From: Bedellia somnulentella
Taxonomy: Eukaryota > Arthropoda > Insecta > Lepidoptera > Bedelliidae
DNA: 64,000 nt
Assembly (NCBI GenBank): GCA_963576735.1
Contig: OY755187.1
Span: 14,632,001-14,696,000 of the forward strand
Direction: 5' to 3'
Shown: one piece after another, positions 32,911 through 44,100 of the stretch
Layout of the letters: each line of letters opens with the position of its first letter
Numbering within the stretch: the stretch's first letter is position 1
Notes under the pieces: generated by a model
Database searches by the model: none
What the model saw: the letters and a program-made list of their open reading frames with translations, nothing else
Told to the model about the DNA's origin: nothing
Position numbers and translations under genes: made by a program

Positions 32911-33162
32911 ATACATACATATACTCACGGCTATAAATCCCTTGAAGGGGTAGCCAGACAGGGCTAAGGAATAAGAAATTTCTCAGCCATTTTGGAAAGT
33001 TTAGTGGGGAAAAGATGGTAAAATAAAGGTTGTTGGTTGTTGATGGGTCTCCAACCGTATCGCCCAAAAATCCCTTATAGCCCCAATACCGTTAGTCGCC
33101 TCTTACGTACACCCACCGAAAGAAATGGGGTAGTGCTATTCCAAGCCAACACTACACAGCAA
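32911..33162 (-). repeat. SINE copy, subfamily A, full length
   Basis: Minus-strand copy with the 13-bp duplication AGCGAGTACTTAC at 32898-32910 and 33163-33175. The 27 bases before the left duplication (32873-32900) are an extra SINE head fragment. Confidence 0.93.
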
Positions 33163-33175
33163 AGCGAGTACTTAC

Positions 33176-33696
33176 TATACAAAAAATCTAAGCGTTATGG
33201 TGGCTAATAGATACAGATACTAGGATAACATGAGATCACCGAAGGGGTGGAGAGCGGACGTGTCGAAACATTACTGCTACAGATTTGCAAGGGTCGCGTG
33301 GTGTATGTAGCGTGGACTGAGATAGGGCACGACCGTGGGGTGTTTGGCGAGTGGATTATTGTTCCGTGATTAATATTGTTAAACAATACTAGTATTTTGA
33401 TATGTTTATATTTATAGAATGTCTATCTTAATATAAATGAAAAATATACTCAGAGTCAGATCGCGCACCAAGGGCTCTGCGTCGTTATAAATACACAACG
33501 TAATATATTCATTTCTTAATACAATAAAAAAGTAAACAATCCATGTCTCTAAGGTGTATGAAAAATAGTTCTAATTTTTTTAAACCATTAAAATCCGCTC
33601 AAAATTTTATAAGTATAGGTAAAGTATATGAGATTAATACAAAATTCTTACTGAAAAAATTTAATAACATATATTAAATACATTTTTCTAATACAA
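33176..33696. other. No gene seen
   Basis: Unassigned DNA with a slightly CG-richer part at 33230-33370. No domain is recognisable. Confidence 0.4.
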
Positions 33697-33925
33697 TGCT
33701 ACACGATTTCTACCTATGGGTGATCGTAAGAAAGGACTAATGGTATCATAGGGTCTTTTTTTGGTGACTTTTGTTTGATGCGGTTGGAGACCCATCACCA
33801 ACTACCTTAATTTTACAATCCTCTACCCACTCAACTTCTAAAATTGGTTAAGGAAATTCTTATTACAAAGCTCTGGCTATCCCTTATTAAGATTTATTGC
33901 TGTGAGTATATGCATGTATGTATCT
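33697..33925 (+). repeat. SINE copy, subfamily C-like, diverged
   Basis: GATCGTAAGAAAGGACTAATGG, GCGGTTGGAGACCCATCACC and a TGAGTATATGCATGTATGTA end identify it. Confidence 0.8.
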
Positions 33926-34044
33926 TGCATATCTTATTCTTAACAACGGTAGAGTCAGTATACATTGAAATTTTGACCTTTAACAATTACAGTAATTATT
34001 TGATTAAGAATATAAATATAGTGTTGTTCCTTAACAAAAATATG

Positions 34045-35335
34045 TACGAGGGACATGCCAATAGAAGTTAGATACTCTTTTCTCATTTGATTGACACTGA
34101 CAAGCTATACACCATCTTATAGTCTGTTTTTTTATTGACTTATTTGAATATAGGACACACTTCTTTTATTTATTTTTTATTTGAATGAGCATCATTTTTC
34201 CGAGATTCTGGCGGGAATTCACTTGCAACAATGGAGCTCAGTCGATGTGATTTTCGCGCTATGATTTATTATGACTTTAAAAAAGGTTTAAAGCCTCAAG
34301 AATGTTTTGAACTTTTGGCTTCTACTTTTGGTAAGTCTGCTTGTTCCCGATCAACAGTATTCAATTGGTTTGCTGAATTTAAAAGAGGACGGGGATTTCT
34401 CGAAGATGAAGCGAAGACAGGACGGCCGCCAAAAGCGGTCTCGCAAGAAAACGTTCGTGCAGTCGAAAAACTTATTCGCGAAAACTGACGAATTAAATAT
34501 GTAGAGCTAGAGCGAGAACTAGGAATTGGATCAGCGGCAATGCAAACAATAATTCACGACCACCTTTCTCTCCGTGAACGTCGTTCAAGATGGGTGCCGC
34601 AAAAACTTACCGATGAGCAGAAAGACCGTCGGGTGGATTGGTGCCTATTCATGATAGATAAATTCAACGGAGGCGAGAAAAAAAACGTATATGATATACT
34701 GACTGGTGACGAAACATGGCTATATAACTATGATCCCGAATCAAAGCGACAGTCGACTGTATGGTGCTTTGAAGACGAGCCAACTCCAACGAAATGTCGC
34801 CGTGCACGAAGTATACAGAAACAAATGGTCGCCTCGTTTTTCTGCAAAACGGGTCATATTGCTACTGTTGTGCTAGAGAATGAAAGAACGGTATGTGACA
34901 GTTTGTGCTCCAACAGTAATATCAGCTTGGTGTGACAAGCAACCGAAGTCAGGAATCCAGCACCTTCTCTAGCACCACGACAATGCGGCGCCGCACACGT
35001 CTGCCAGAACACTAGACTTTTTCAACTCTAAAAATTTGTCAATTCTCCCTCACCCGCCATATTCCCATGACCTAGCTTGTTTACTTGTTTTCAAAAATCA
35101 AAGAAAAACTAAAGGGGAAGAGGTTTGAAATCAAAGAAGATGCGCTGGTGGCCTATAATTTCGAGATTTCTGAGATATCTAAAGGAGAGTGGTCACTGGT
35201 ATTTTCCAATTAATTCAGACGTATGGCAAAGCGTATACGTGCTCAGGGTGAATACTTTGAAAAGATCGATACTTGTAATAAAGAATAATTTTTATAATTT
35301 TTGAGTATCTAGCTTCTTTTGGCATGCCCCTCGTA
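34045..35335 (+). mobile_element. mariner transposon, full length but dead
   Basis: An element of about 1.29 kb with inverted termini of about 30 bp. The left end reads CGAGGGACATGCCAA and the right end complements CGAGGGGCATGCCAA, continuing through a shared TAGATAC. TA dinucleotides at both ends (34045-34046 and 35334-35335) fit mariner target duplication. The single transposase frame inside is broken. A few mismatches between the termini and several coding lesions suggest an old, immobile copy. Confidence 0.9.
34231..35290 (+). pseudogene. mariner transposase, broken
   Basis: The protein would cut and paste the element using a D,D34D catalytic triad. The N-terminal helix-turn-helix part (MELSRCDFRAMIYYDFKKGL) reads openly to a TGA at 34486-34488. 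The frame resumes without a shift through WVPQKLTDEQKDRR and the first catalytic Asp in TGDETWLYNYDPESKRQS. After about 34890 the frame is disrupted and residues are missing. The second Asp is visible in HHDNAAPHT near 34977. The usual PDLAPCDFFLF block is shortened to HDLA followed by CLLVF, so the third catalytic Asp has been deleted. No functional transposase can be made. Confidence 0.9.
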
Positions 35336-36188
35336 TGGGGCTGATAAACTTTTCAACAATCCAATATATATCAGCAGGTGCTGATACCAAGATGTACTTG
35401 AATTTACATAAAAATAAACTGAAACTCGACTACGGAAAAGGGAGTGGACATTGTACGAAATATGAAAGCAATATAAATTGGTCAAACATTCTATATACTG
35501 ATATTAAATGCTATAAAGTTATATCATTATATTAACATGGAAGACACATCTTTGTCATCTTTGTCGAAGGCATATCGTGACTTTGTACGAACCTGGAAAA
35601 CCTCTAACATAAAATAAAACCAACAAAAGCGTCAATTTGATAACCTCCTCCGTTCCTGGTCTATCACAAAAATATCAGATGCTACGTTCTCATGCTACTC
35701 TGGTAGCATTTAAATAACGAGGGTTGCTAATTGGGAGTCCCGGGTTCCATTACTGCACCACCCTGACGTGATTTGTACCTTTTGTTGTGAACGACCATTT
35801 CTTTGTGAGGGCGGTTTTGTTGTGAGGGGATGAAAATTGATACTCTAAAAAGTTTCAATGAGTAATGAGTGATTCATTGTAGTGCTTTAGTAGTCTAAAT
35901 ATATGCTCATCCTCTGAAGTGTTGTTAGCGATTGAATAATTATATGATAATTTTCTGTGTAACATTATTTGTTCACTCTTATTATAAAAAAAAACTTCCA
36001 TAATTCTTACTCATGTATATCGATATCTTCTGACGAAGTGTTATAACAAGTATTTGCTTGACCATAATGTTGTTTTTACATCTAGTTGCAGATACAAAAC
36101 TATTTCAGAATAGCTGTCGTAACATTTTCTACGTAAAATATTAAAAATAATATTACAATTTTTAAACCAAACGTATATGTTTTTCTAG
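35336..36188. other. Intron of neurobeachin, no feature
   Basis: AT-rich. A GGGAGTCCCGGGTTCCATT stretch near 35735 resembles a tRNA-derived repeat end but is too short to call. The last ten bases before 36189 are the polypyrimidine tract and acceptor AG of the next exon. Confidence 0.45.
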
Positions 36189-36306
36189 GTATTGAAATAC
36201 TGCGAGCACCTCCACGGCAAATGGTACTTCAGTGAGATTCGCGCGATCTTCTCCCGCCGGTACCTGCTGCAAAATGTCGCCATCGAAATGTTCCTGGCTA
36301 GCCGAA
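36189..36306 (+). CDS. Nbea/rg: Neurobeachin (rugose/LRBA family) exon, PH part of PH-BEACH
   Basis: An internal coding exon of 118 bases: 39 codons plus one base. It reads [20 protein letters not shown] and onward to FLASR. Flanks are TTTTTCTAG before and GTGAGT after. The peptide is the second half of the PH-like domain that precedes the BEACH domain in neurobeachin and LRBA, large cytoplasmic AKAP/scaffold proteins of vesicle traffic and synapse function (rugose in flies). It joins in phase to the exon at 36771. No upstream exon was found in the window, so the preceding intron is probably over 36 kb and would contain mab-21 on the opposite strand. I cannot separate neurobeachin from LRBA orthology here; insects are thought to have one gene for both. 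Confidence 0.92.
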
Positions 36307-36384
36307 GTGAGTACCTTTACAATTCACTTCTTAAGTCGTTTACTGCCCTAGTACCTTACAGTAAATTAATGCCGTTCGGTTTCA

Positions 36385-36530
36385 GTTTAGAATATTACTA
36401 CCACCTTATAACTTGGCGTGGTTGACATATGGAGGACTAAGATACCGTGAAGGTACCGAAAAGATTTAAGAGATAGTTGGGCGGTGTTGCAGAAAACCCA
36501 CAATATCATGCATTCTTTCCTTACTTCTTC
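36385..36530 (+). repeat. SINE remnant inside the small neurobeachin intron
   Basis: TTTAGAATATTACTACCACCTT and a GGGCGGTGTTGCAGAAAACCCAC block suggest a heavily decayed copy between the two exons. Confidence 0.45.
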
Positions 36531-36770
36531 CCTTTCCTACCTAGTCAGTGAAGATAAATGTAAAAGATAATTATGTATCGAATTATGCTGTGCGCTTAAG
36601 CTATTGAATTTTTATAAAGATCGGCTAATTATTCCATTATATTTAACTCTTGAGCAAATAACACAAAAAACCTAAAGTAAATTTTAACCCCTGTAACTAT
36701 AGTCACATGTGAATATGTACTCAAAAACTGTGTGTGTCTGTACCTAACAAATAACCGTGTTTTTTTCCAG

Positions 36771-36873
36771 CCTCGATATTCTTCGCGTTCCCGGACCAAG
36801 CCACAGTCAAGAAAGTCATCAAGGCTTTGCCTCGCGTTGGGGTCGGCATCAAGTACGGTATACCGCAGACAAG
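36771..36873 (+). CDS. Nbea/rg: Neurobeachin (rugose/LRBA family) exon, PH-BEACH linker
   Basis: An internal exon of 103 bases, flanked by TTTTTTCCAG and GTCAGT. Together with the single base from the previous exon it completes ACC. The joined peptide reads [20 protein letters not shown], then [14 protein letters not shown], ending in the first two bases of an Arg codon. [10 protein letters not shown] and LPRVGVG are highly conserved in neurobeachin/LRBA. The following exon, expected to begin the BEACH domain with a WQRREISNFEYLMFLN-type stretch, was not found up to the right edge. The next intron would therefore exceed 27 kb and hold the whole minus-strand transporter gene. Confidence 0.92.
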
Positions 36874-37392
36874 GTCAGTCATACTTTCTTATTATTCATG
36901 TTTTTTACAGATATTTCATCCATACAGTAATAGATAATAAAAACTCATCGTAGCTGAATGGCAAAATACGAAATATGAAACCCAGTTTCGACATGTTTTC
37001 TGTATGTCTGTCCGTGTGTCACAGCAATGTATTTCCGACACTATCGAGAAAGCGAAAATGAAAATTTATAGTTGGATGTAAACTGTACATCACATAAAGG
37101 TTCACTATTTAGTTAAAAATTGATAAGAAGCAGTAAACAGTATACTATCTTTAAAAATAACATCGTGGTTTCTGAAACTTTATTTTCTCAAAATCTATAG
37201 TTTGAAAATAAAATATGTATCTTCTTACAATTAAGATAATAAAGAGACTATATGATATGCGGTAGATTTTAATAAATGCTATAAAGCAATGTTGGTTTGA
37301 AGTAAATTCAATTAGCGTTTTTTTTAGATAAAGCTATTTTTTTTAAATCTGCCCACTTGACTTTGTATTTCGTTCAAATACTATTAAATACG
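36874..37392. other. Neurobeachin intron, no feature
   Basis: AT-rich intronic DNA after the donor site. Nothing recognisable. Confidence 0.45.
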
Positions 37393-37560
37393 GCGATAGG
37401 CCTGCCCCCTATCACGTGAGTACACTGTCCATGCAAAACGTGGGTACTCTGAACACCAGGTGACAAAGTCACGTGATGTTCAGAAGTATTAGTACCTCTG
37501 CCAACCCCTTCGGGGATATTCGGCGTGAACGTTTATGTTATGTTATGTTATGTTATGTTA
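37393..37560 (+). repeat. (TTATG)-tailed SINE-like repeat, best copy
   Basis: Blocks in order are GGCCTGCCCCCTATCACGTG, CAAAACGTGGGTACTCTGAA, a GTGACAAAGTCACGTGATG stretch, CAGAAGTATTAGTACCTCTGC, CCCCTTCGGGGATATTCGGC, and a (TTATG)5 tail. Other copies lie at 19085-19200 and 38260-38365 (both minus), with fragments at 16370 and 32596. The pentanucleotide tail suggests retroposition by a LINE different from the partner of the main SINE. Confidence 0.8.
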
Positions 37561-37649
37561 CTATTATTAAACTATAATAGTAACATAACTATATTAAACT
37601 AGCTTATTACAGTTTAAATGATTATATGATAGATGAAACTGCTTGGTGT

Positions 37650-37885
37650 CACCAGGGCTCTATTCAGGATATTTCCAGACATACACCAATATTGTAATTT
37701 GACTAAGAAAAGATGTGTGTTGCTGAGTTTCTTACGGGTTCTTCTCGCAACAATACACCTTCCGAATCCGAAGTAGAGTCAGTAGAGTAAGATTTAACTT
37801 ATACGTAAGTTTGTGACGTTCAAAAAATAGAGAACAATTCTTTTTATTTTGAAATAAATATTTTTTATCTTTATCTTTTATCTTA
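37650..37885 (+). repeat. Probable interspersed repeat
   Basis: GAGTTTCTTACGGGTTCTTCTC followed by a GTTTGTGACGTTCAAAAA stretch and a (TTTATCT)n-like end resembles a common lepidopteran repeat. The boundaries are uncertain. Confidence 0.45.
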
Positions 37886-37889
37886 TACT

Positions 37890-38259
37890 ATTAAAACATA
37901 ATGATTCTGCGTTTTGACTTCTGCTCAAACATTTTACATGCTACTCTAGATATATCTCCTCACCTACGTATTCTTGACACTACGACCCTACACAGACGAG
38001 CCGACTCGTACTTGGCCAAGTTTTTGATCTAGCGAATAAGGAAATGATAGCAAATGATCTTATCTACCGTCTATATTGGTTGATGATGATGATGTATATG
38101 TCGTGAGTCAATCATCAAATGGGTATCTATATCGTGATGTGTCGGAGCAGGTCATTACAACGTTATTAAATAAATTATAGGTCAGGATGTGAACTGCAAT
38201 ATGTTTTCAATATTCTATAACTTTATAGAACTAATATAACAAAACTAACGTAACGTTCT
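37890..38259. other. No gene seen
   Basis: Intronic or intergenic DNA with a (GAT)4 microsatellite near 38085. Confidence 0.4.
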
Positions 38260-38365
38260 CGCTGTAAAGGTAGAGGAACTAATACTTCCAAACATCACAT
38301 AACATTTTTGTCTCCTGGTGTTCAGAGTGTACCCACATTTCGCTTGGAAAATGCGTCCACGTGAT
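38260..38365 (-). repeat. (TTATG)-family SINE-like repeat
   Basis: The minus strand matches the 37393-37560 copy across CGTGGACGCATTTTCC, GTGGGTACACTCTGAACACC and GGAAGTATTAGTTCCTCT. Confidence 0.7.
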
Positions 38366-38699
38366 ATCGCAGATTTGTTCAAGCTTGCAGATGGACACGA
38401 GAAATTACAACTCGCCGTGTGAGTTTTCTCATGATAATTCGGTATGCAAAGTTCTTTTTGTATTTATTTTATATTTTTATTCGATAGCAAACACGAAAAT
38501 AAAAGACCAATTTGAATATTTTTCATTTAAAATGAGTAATTGTAAAGTTATGATTTTTTAAAGATTGTATAACTTTTGTTCTTAATGACGTCATCGATTG
38601 ACATATTCACGTAGAGCGACTGAAGAGGATAGAGGTTTTGTGATAAAGAGTTTCAGAGGCAATATTCTCTGCTATAGTCTAAACGTCAAGACAATTCAC

Positions 38700-39240
38700 C
38701 ATCGACTGATTTCAGATTCATAAAACAAAAAAAAATTGCATGTCGCTACGCATTTCATCGTAACCCGGTGCCTTATTTGCTTTAGGTGAAATTGTTCGAA
38801 GGGGTTCTTCACGACTACTGGAGGGATTCGGTTTGAATACAGTAGCGAGATGGGCTGCAAAGACTTCAGCCTTTTCAGAGTCTGTTCTCGCCCAGGAAGA
38901 TTCAGACCGCAGTGGTGGAAAAGATTCCTGAGGTTTGCCAGAGATGTTTGTGGCCTTCCAGAGAGAAAGTTCACCTACCTTTGTTTTGAGGAGATAAGTT
39001 TGAGAGAAACTTCTTCATTTCCTCTTGAGCCGAGTCGTCAAGGAGGATCTTTAGCTGTTTGGCTGCTTTATTATAGGCAGACTTGTCTTTTGGTTGACGT
39101 GATGTTTGCCATACTCTTTGTAATCGTCGTTTTTCCAGTATACTGCTCTTAATGTTGGGTGGCTGCGGAATAGATCGTAAATGCATTCTCAATGTCATCA
39201 GGCTGTGTTAAAGGAATTTTCAGGTTCAGATTGTCGAGCA
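38700..39240 (-). pseudogene. Jockey-like LINE fragment, frameshifted
   Basis: The minus strand encodes the endonuclease-to-RT linker of a Jockey-type non-LTR retrotransposon. RRLQRVWQTSRQPKDKSAYN is in one frame. ELSLWKATNISGKPQ then WARTDSEKAEVFAAHLATVF are in another. The start of RT motif 1 follows as NKAPGYDEMRSD. A frameshift between the two parts and the abrupt ends show it is dead and truncated at both sides. It lies in the large neurobeachin intron. It is not obviously the same LINE family as the C-terminal tails elsewhere in the window. Confidence 0.85.
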
Positions 39241-40589
39241 ACATGCAAATGAAGTGAAATGTTTAATAAAAATGTTGCTGATTGCGAAAAAACACGAATT
39301 TGTAATCTGATATGAAATTACTACGATGTTATGCTATACAAACCTATGATTTCCGATATTTTATTATTATACTGCAAAAACGAACGTCTTTGAAATAACA
39401 TTGAAGGTCAAACACCGCTACAGTTTTTTGATAAAATAACAGTCATCTTGATTTAATTTCAAGAAAATATTGTTTGAAAACATAATATTTCGAAATGGTT
39501 TCGTAATCAGCATCACTTTTGTAAAACTTTGCATACCGAATTTCCCTCATCGTTAACAACGTTGATTTTACCACACACATGACTTAAAAAGGCACATCGG
39601 TTAAGGCCGACTCAAAATTTTCTCTCCGATGTTGTTCCCAAATTGTTTCGAGATAAGTAATTATAATTATCCTGAAACAATTACATGGTAATCTGCTCAC
39701 ACTAACGCTATTTTCTAACTTCAGAAATTTAAAAATAATAATGCACCGCCACTGCTGTCACAAATGCAACATTTAAATTGATGAAAGAGACTGAATGCAC
39801 TGTTGAATAATAACAGGTTTCAATATTGAATTTTAAAAGCTAATAATTTTATTATTAGATTTCATATATACTCAGTTAATTTACTATGTTTCACTATTTA
39901 AAACTATCCATCAATCGGACTAGAGGTGGCGACGAACATAGTTCAAAATATTAGAATACGTCTTTGAAGATTCTACGCGGCCACCAAATTTATTTGTAAA
40001 GATAATCAAAACTTGGTGTTCCACACATAGTGTTCAGACCAGTTTACAGATATAGGATGTATGTACAAATGTGTACTACAACTTAAATAAAATAAAGAAG
40101 CGCCTCTCACTGCCACCTGTCGATAAAACAGTGTACTAGCGGAAAAATCTGTGTGTGATTGATAAATTGAGACGAAGTAGTTCTGCTATTGTGCCACAGA
40201 TGGCGCTAGTTGTTATTAATTTAATTCATGATTTTAATAAAGCAAAAATATACATAGATGTACTTGATATTTGTGTATGTGTTCTTTTTATGGCAGAATT
40301 TGTTATCCATTAAGTAATCCAGCTCCGAAAGATTGTTTGATTAGTTTTTAGTAATGAGTTGTAGTTGCTAAATTGTGATACGATAAAGTTTTCAGCGTAT
40401 AATATACACATACAATAACCAATATGATCTTAACACAACTTTGGTACTCAGTCAAAGAAAAACTGCTTAGTTCCATATGGTTTTTACCAAGCATTGTACA
40501 TAATTTTGGTCAGAATTAATCAGGTGAGCACTTGAGGTTCTAAAAATTCTGGAACTAGAATATCTAGTTTCAAAATATTATCACTATTA
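39241..40589. other. No gene seen
   Basis: AT-rich. No neurobeachin exon was found on the plus strand here. Confidence 0.45.
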
Positions 40590-40812
40590 TAGTGTCGCGT
40601 TAGAATAGCAAAAAATCATTTCTCCCTTACGAGGCGACTACGAGGGGTATTGGGGTATATCAAGTGATTATTGAGCGATGTGGCCATAGGCCCATAATTA
40701 ATAATGCTTCATTTTACAATCTTTTCACTCTAACTACCAAAAGTGGCTGAGTAATTTCCACTTCTAAATCTTTGGCCATCCCTTATTGGGATTTATAGTT
40801 GGGAGTATATGT
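40590..40812 (+). repeat. SINE copy, diverged
   Basis: AGTGTCGCGTTAGAATAGCA head, AGTGGCTGAGTAATTTCC and ATTGGGATTTATAGTTGGGAGTATATG end. Confidence 0.78.
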
Positions 40813-41955
40813 ATTAACAAAATAGCAAAGGAAACATCACACGTACAAACTCAAACATATTTTATTTTAATGCACACGTAAAATCACAGATATCATTACA
40901 AATAATAAATTCGTTTTACAAAAGTTTCAATACATTTGTAAATGTTCCTCGTACCTACAGACATACAAACATTTGTATTTTAAATCTAAGTACACACTAC
41001 TAGCGATTGAATAGTCCAAAAACTCTTTAATTTTCCGTGAAAATAATTTCTTCACGCTTAATTTTGATTTTGTGGAAATCAATTATTTTCAGACAACGTT
41101 TATTGAAGACCATTTAGCACAAAATGCGGCAGATGGCGTTGAGTTTATTAAATAAATTATACTATACTTGTATATACTGATTCATTAAATCTCTTTGGTT
41201 CTGCATTATTTGCAAAAAACGTACAGAAATACAAGCATTATTCTTTGTTTCATAAAATAAATTGCTTGTCGATACCAAATTAAATAAGGTGTAGTCAACG
41301 TAACAAAGAAAGCTATAAATATAAATGTATCATTTCAATCACAACTTTCTATAGATAACTGTATAGTTTGTACTTTACCGAAATTGTGCTGTGTTTAGTT
41401 ATCATGCTTTCAAATATTTGACGCTATAATATTTGTATACTCATGAAATTAAGATTTCTTATACTTTCGTTACACAACGATTGGAATGTTGTATAAATTA
41501 CTTTCAATATTCATGAGTATTGCTTAAAATTAAGTATCCATCGCATGGCATTAAATAACTATGTTTGCTTTTAAAACATTTCATCATATATTTTACGTCT
41601 TTTATGTCCTATAATACTGGTCACATAAACTTTATTTATTATACAAAACAATAAAACTACTTAACCGAAATCTAAACCAAAATAAACAGAGTTATAGAGG
41701 AGATACATTCGTTAAATAATTTATATAAAAAAACAGAATAGTATTTTTAAAAATCCAATTTGTAGATTTTTTAATATATAATCAACTTATAGATATTGTA
41801 AAAAAATACTTAAATCACTTACACAATTGCACTTTTACCTATAAATAAATACAGTTAGTAAATTTGTAATTGTTCCTTGTAAAGTCCAAAATCGTCAATT
41901 TCCTTTGACAGAAATATTCAAAACTATGAAAAAATCATGGCGCTCTAATTTCCAA
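40813..41955. other. Transporter 3' flank and 3' UTR
   Basis: AT-rich DNA downstream of the minus-strand transporter. A minus-strand AATAAA at about 41631-41640 is a candidate polyadenylation signal about 320 bases after the stop. No other gene was seen. Confidence 0.4.
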
Positions 41956-43124
41956 TTAGTTTATTCTTTTATCATCACTTTTGTGTTCTTCCAACGGCAT
42001 CCATTTTGGCGTGAAAGAGCAGCTCTTTTCTAAATTGACGCAAGCTCCTGCGCTGTGTCGTCTTTGGACAGTTTTTTCTTCAAACTTGTTATGTTTGCTG
42101 ATAACAGTTCCACACCCTGTTTCAGCATCCACACATTTTTTCTCCTCATCAAATTGCTTCATGATCTCCGCCAAAGACTTTCCTTTAGTTTCCGGAAGGA
42201 AGAAGTAACAATAAGCCGCGCCAAGCATCGCGCAACCTCCGAACAAATACAGGGTCCCATTGCTCGTCAACAAATTCTCCATTTGAGGATAAGTTTTGAT
42301 GTTGAAGAAAATCAAGACATAAGCACAACAAGATGTTACTCCCGACATAGTTCCTCGAATGTCTTGCGGATATAGTTCTCCCGACATAATCCAAGGTAGC
42401 TGGAGGAATCCTACCATTGAAAAAGAGACATGGAGTAAAACGCAAGCTAATTTCACTAATGGGGGTCCGTTGACAGAATCACAAATGGCTGCTCCCAACA
42501 TCGTAATGCCGAGAAGGAACCCAGAAGTTGTTGCTAAAGTTTTTCGTCTAAAACTGTTAATAAGACAAGCTCCCACAGCTCCCATGAAAACCCGCACTCC
42601 TCCCACAACTATGGACGCTGTGAACTCATTCACACTCGTCCCGACCGATTTGAAGAAATCCACAGCATAGTACAATATCACGTAAATTCCAGACATCTCT
42701 TGGAATATGAAGAATACTATTAACAAAACGAACGGCTTTAATACACTTCGTCGTTTAAGGAGAGACATTTTCTCTTTAAACGTCATGGTTTCACCGATTT
42801 TTCTATCTTTGGTGAACTCCATAAGTTCTTGCTGCGCCGTCGAATTGTTTTGTCGTAGCCAAAACATCGCATTGTAGGCTTCTTTCATATGACCTTTTGA
42901 TGCAAGCCATAAAGGCGATTCTGGAGCGAAATACATCAGAAAGGGTGTTAGAAGAGAGAATCCTGCACATATAGCTGCTACTTTCCTCCAGTGAACGAAG
43001 GCCCCTAGCGCGTATACTATGAATATGCCGGTAGAGACCAATCCTGGTCCTAAAGCACTCAGAACACCTCTTTTTTCTGGTGTCGTTATTTCGGCGACAT
43101 ATATGTAGGCTGCCGTGGACATTC
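41956..43124 (-). CDS. Tret1-like MFS sugar transporter, exon 4 (main coding exon)
   Basis: This last exon gives residues 116-504 of a 504-residue major facilitator protein of the insect facilitated trehalose/hexose transporter group (Tret1-like), which moves sugar across the plasma membrane through 12 transmembrane helices. It starts after TTTCAG with GA, completing a Gly codon, then MSTAAYIYVAEITTPEKRG. Family signatures are VAEITTPEKRG at about 125-135, PESPLWL at 183-189 (end of the first six helices), FQEMSGIYVILYY at about 256-268 (sugar-binding helix 7), GELYPQDIRG in helix 10-11 and LPETKGKS near the C-terminus. A long charged cytoplasmic loop (about 190-240) separates the halves, and a polar tail of about 70 residues follows. 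All four exons join in phase. The true substrate cannot be read from sequence. Confidence 0.95.
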
Positions 43125-43868
43125 CTGAAAGGGTTGAAATTATAATTAAAACATATTTTTTATAAACCAGACATCAAAACATTAATTTTGCTCTTTGTAA
43201 TTGGATTTATCTTATCAGGGCGTGCTCTGCATAACGCACAGTATTATTCTGACTGAGTCATATTTTGGCTCGTCTATAAATGAGCAGAACCAATTGCAAA
43301 ACAGGCTGTCTTTGTTTATGTAAATACAAACATATACTGATTACTGTACATTCCAAAAAAGGTAGAAAAAAGGTAGTCATAGCTTCAGAATGGGAAATAT
43401 ATTTGGGAAGTTAAATATGGAAATATTTTTATATCAAGGACCGTCTGAGATCCAGCCAATTCGCCCAAAATTGCGTAAAGAGCTCTAAGCGACCTCTTAC
43501 AATACCAGCGTGAAGACTTTTTATGATATATATTGGATTAGTGGAATAACCTAACTAACCATTACAGATGCTCTGTCAAATATTATTTCCACATTGTTAT
43601 TTGCCTGTTAAATCGTCGGAATAGCTTTAATATCACAACTATGTTAATGGGTTATTTAAATATGTACATTGAACCAAAATTATCAATCACCGAATATGTT
43701 GATATCATAATACCAATGGGAATCCCTAATGACCGGATTAAAAGTGTTCGCGTTTGAGCCCGAAGAATCTGACTATGGGAATCATTGAAAATTATTATTA
43801 TATACTGTCATTGGTTTTAATAATTTTTCATAATCGAAAACAAGTTGTTGAAAAAAATATGTATTTAC
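43125..43868 (-). other. Transporter intron 3
   Basis: A GTAAAT donor at 43868-43861 and a CTTTCAG acceptor ending at 43125 bound this intron. It holds a decayed SINE at about 43350-43515 and is otherwise AT-rich. Confidence 0.7.
43350..43515 (-). repeat. SINE remnant
   Basis: GTAGTCATAGCTTCAGAATGG, TTTGGGAAGTTAAATATGG and CAATTCGCCCAAAATTGCG blocks in order on the minus strand mark an old copy. Confidence 0.6.
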
Positions 43869-44054
43869 CTATAGTAAATCCAGTGATGAATCTTCCAATA
43901 CATAGAAATATGTACGTCTCGGAGAAAGCGATCACCAGCCATCCAATAAGATTTGGTAGAAGTATGGACTGCAGAAGAAGTTTTCTCCCGATCGCATCCA
44001 CCATCATACCACCGAGTAGGGCCCCTATGGGGTTCGATATTACACCCAGACTCG
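43869..44054 (-). CDS. Tret1-like MFS sugar transporter, exon 3
   Basis: A 186-base exon encoding residues 54-116 of the transporter: helix 2, the GGMMVDAIGRK motif (68-78, the conserved GR[KR] loop between helices 2 and 3), helix 3, and GRFITGFTIG of helix 4. The acceptor is TTTTTTCAG and the donor is GTAAATAC. It begins with CG, completing an Ala codon (GCG) opened by exon 2. It ends with the G that makes Gly with exon 4. Phases on both sides agree, which is strong support for the gene model. Confidence 0.93.
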
Positions 44055-44100
44055 CTGAAAAAAAACATAGGTTAGATTCGCCATATAAAATAGAATAAAA

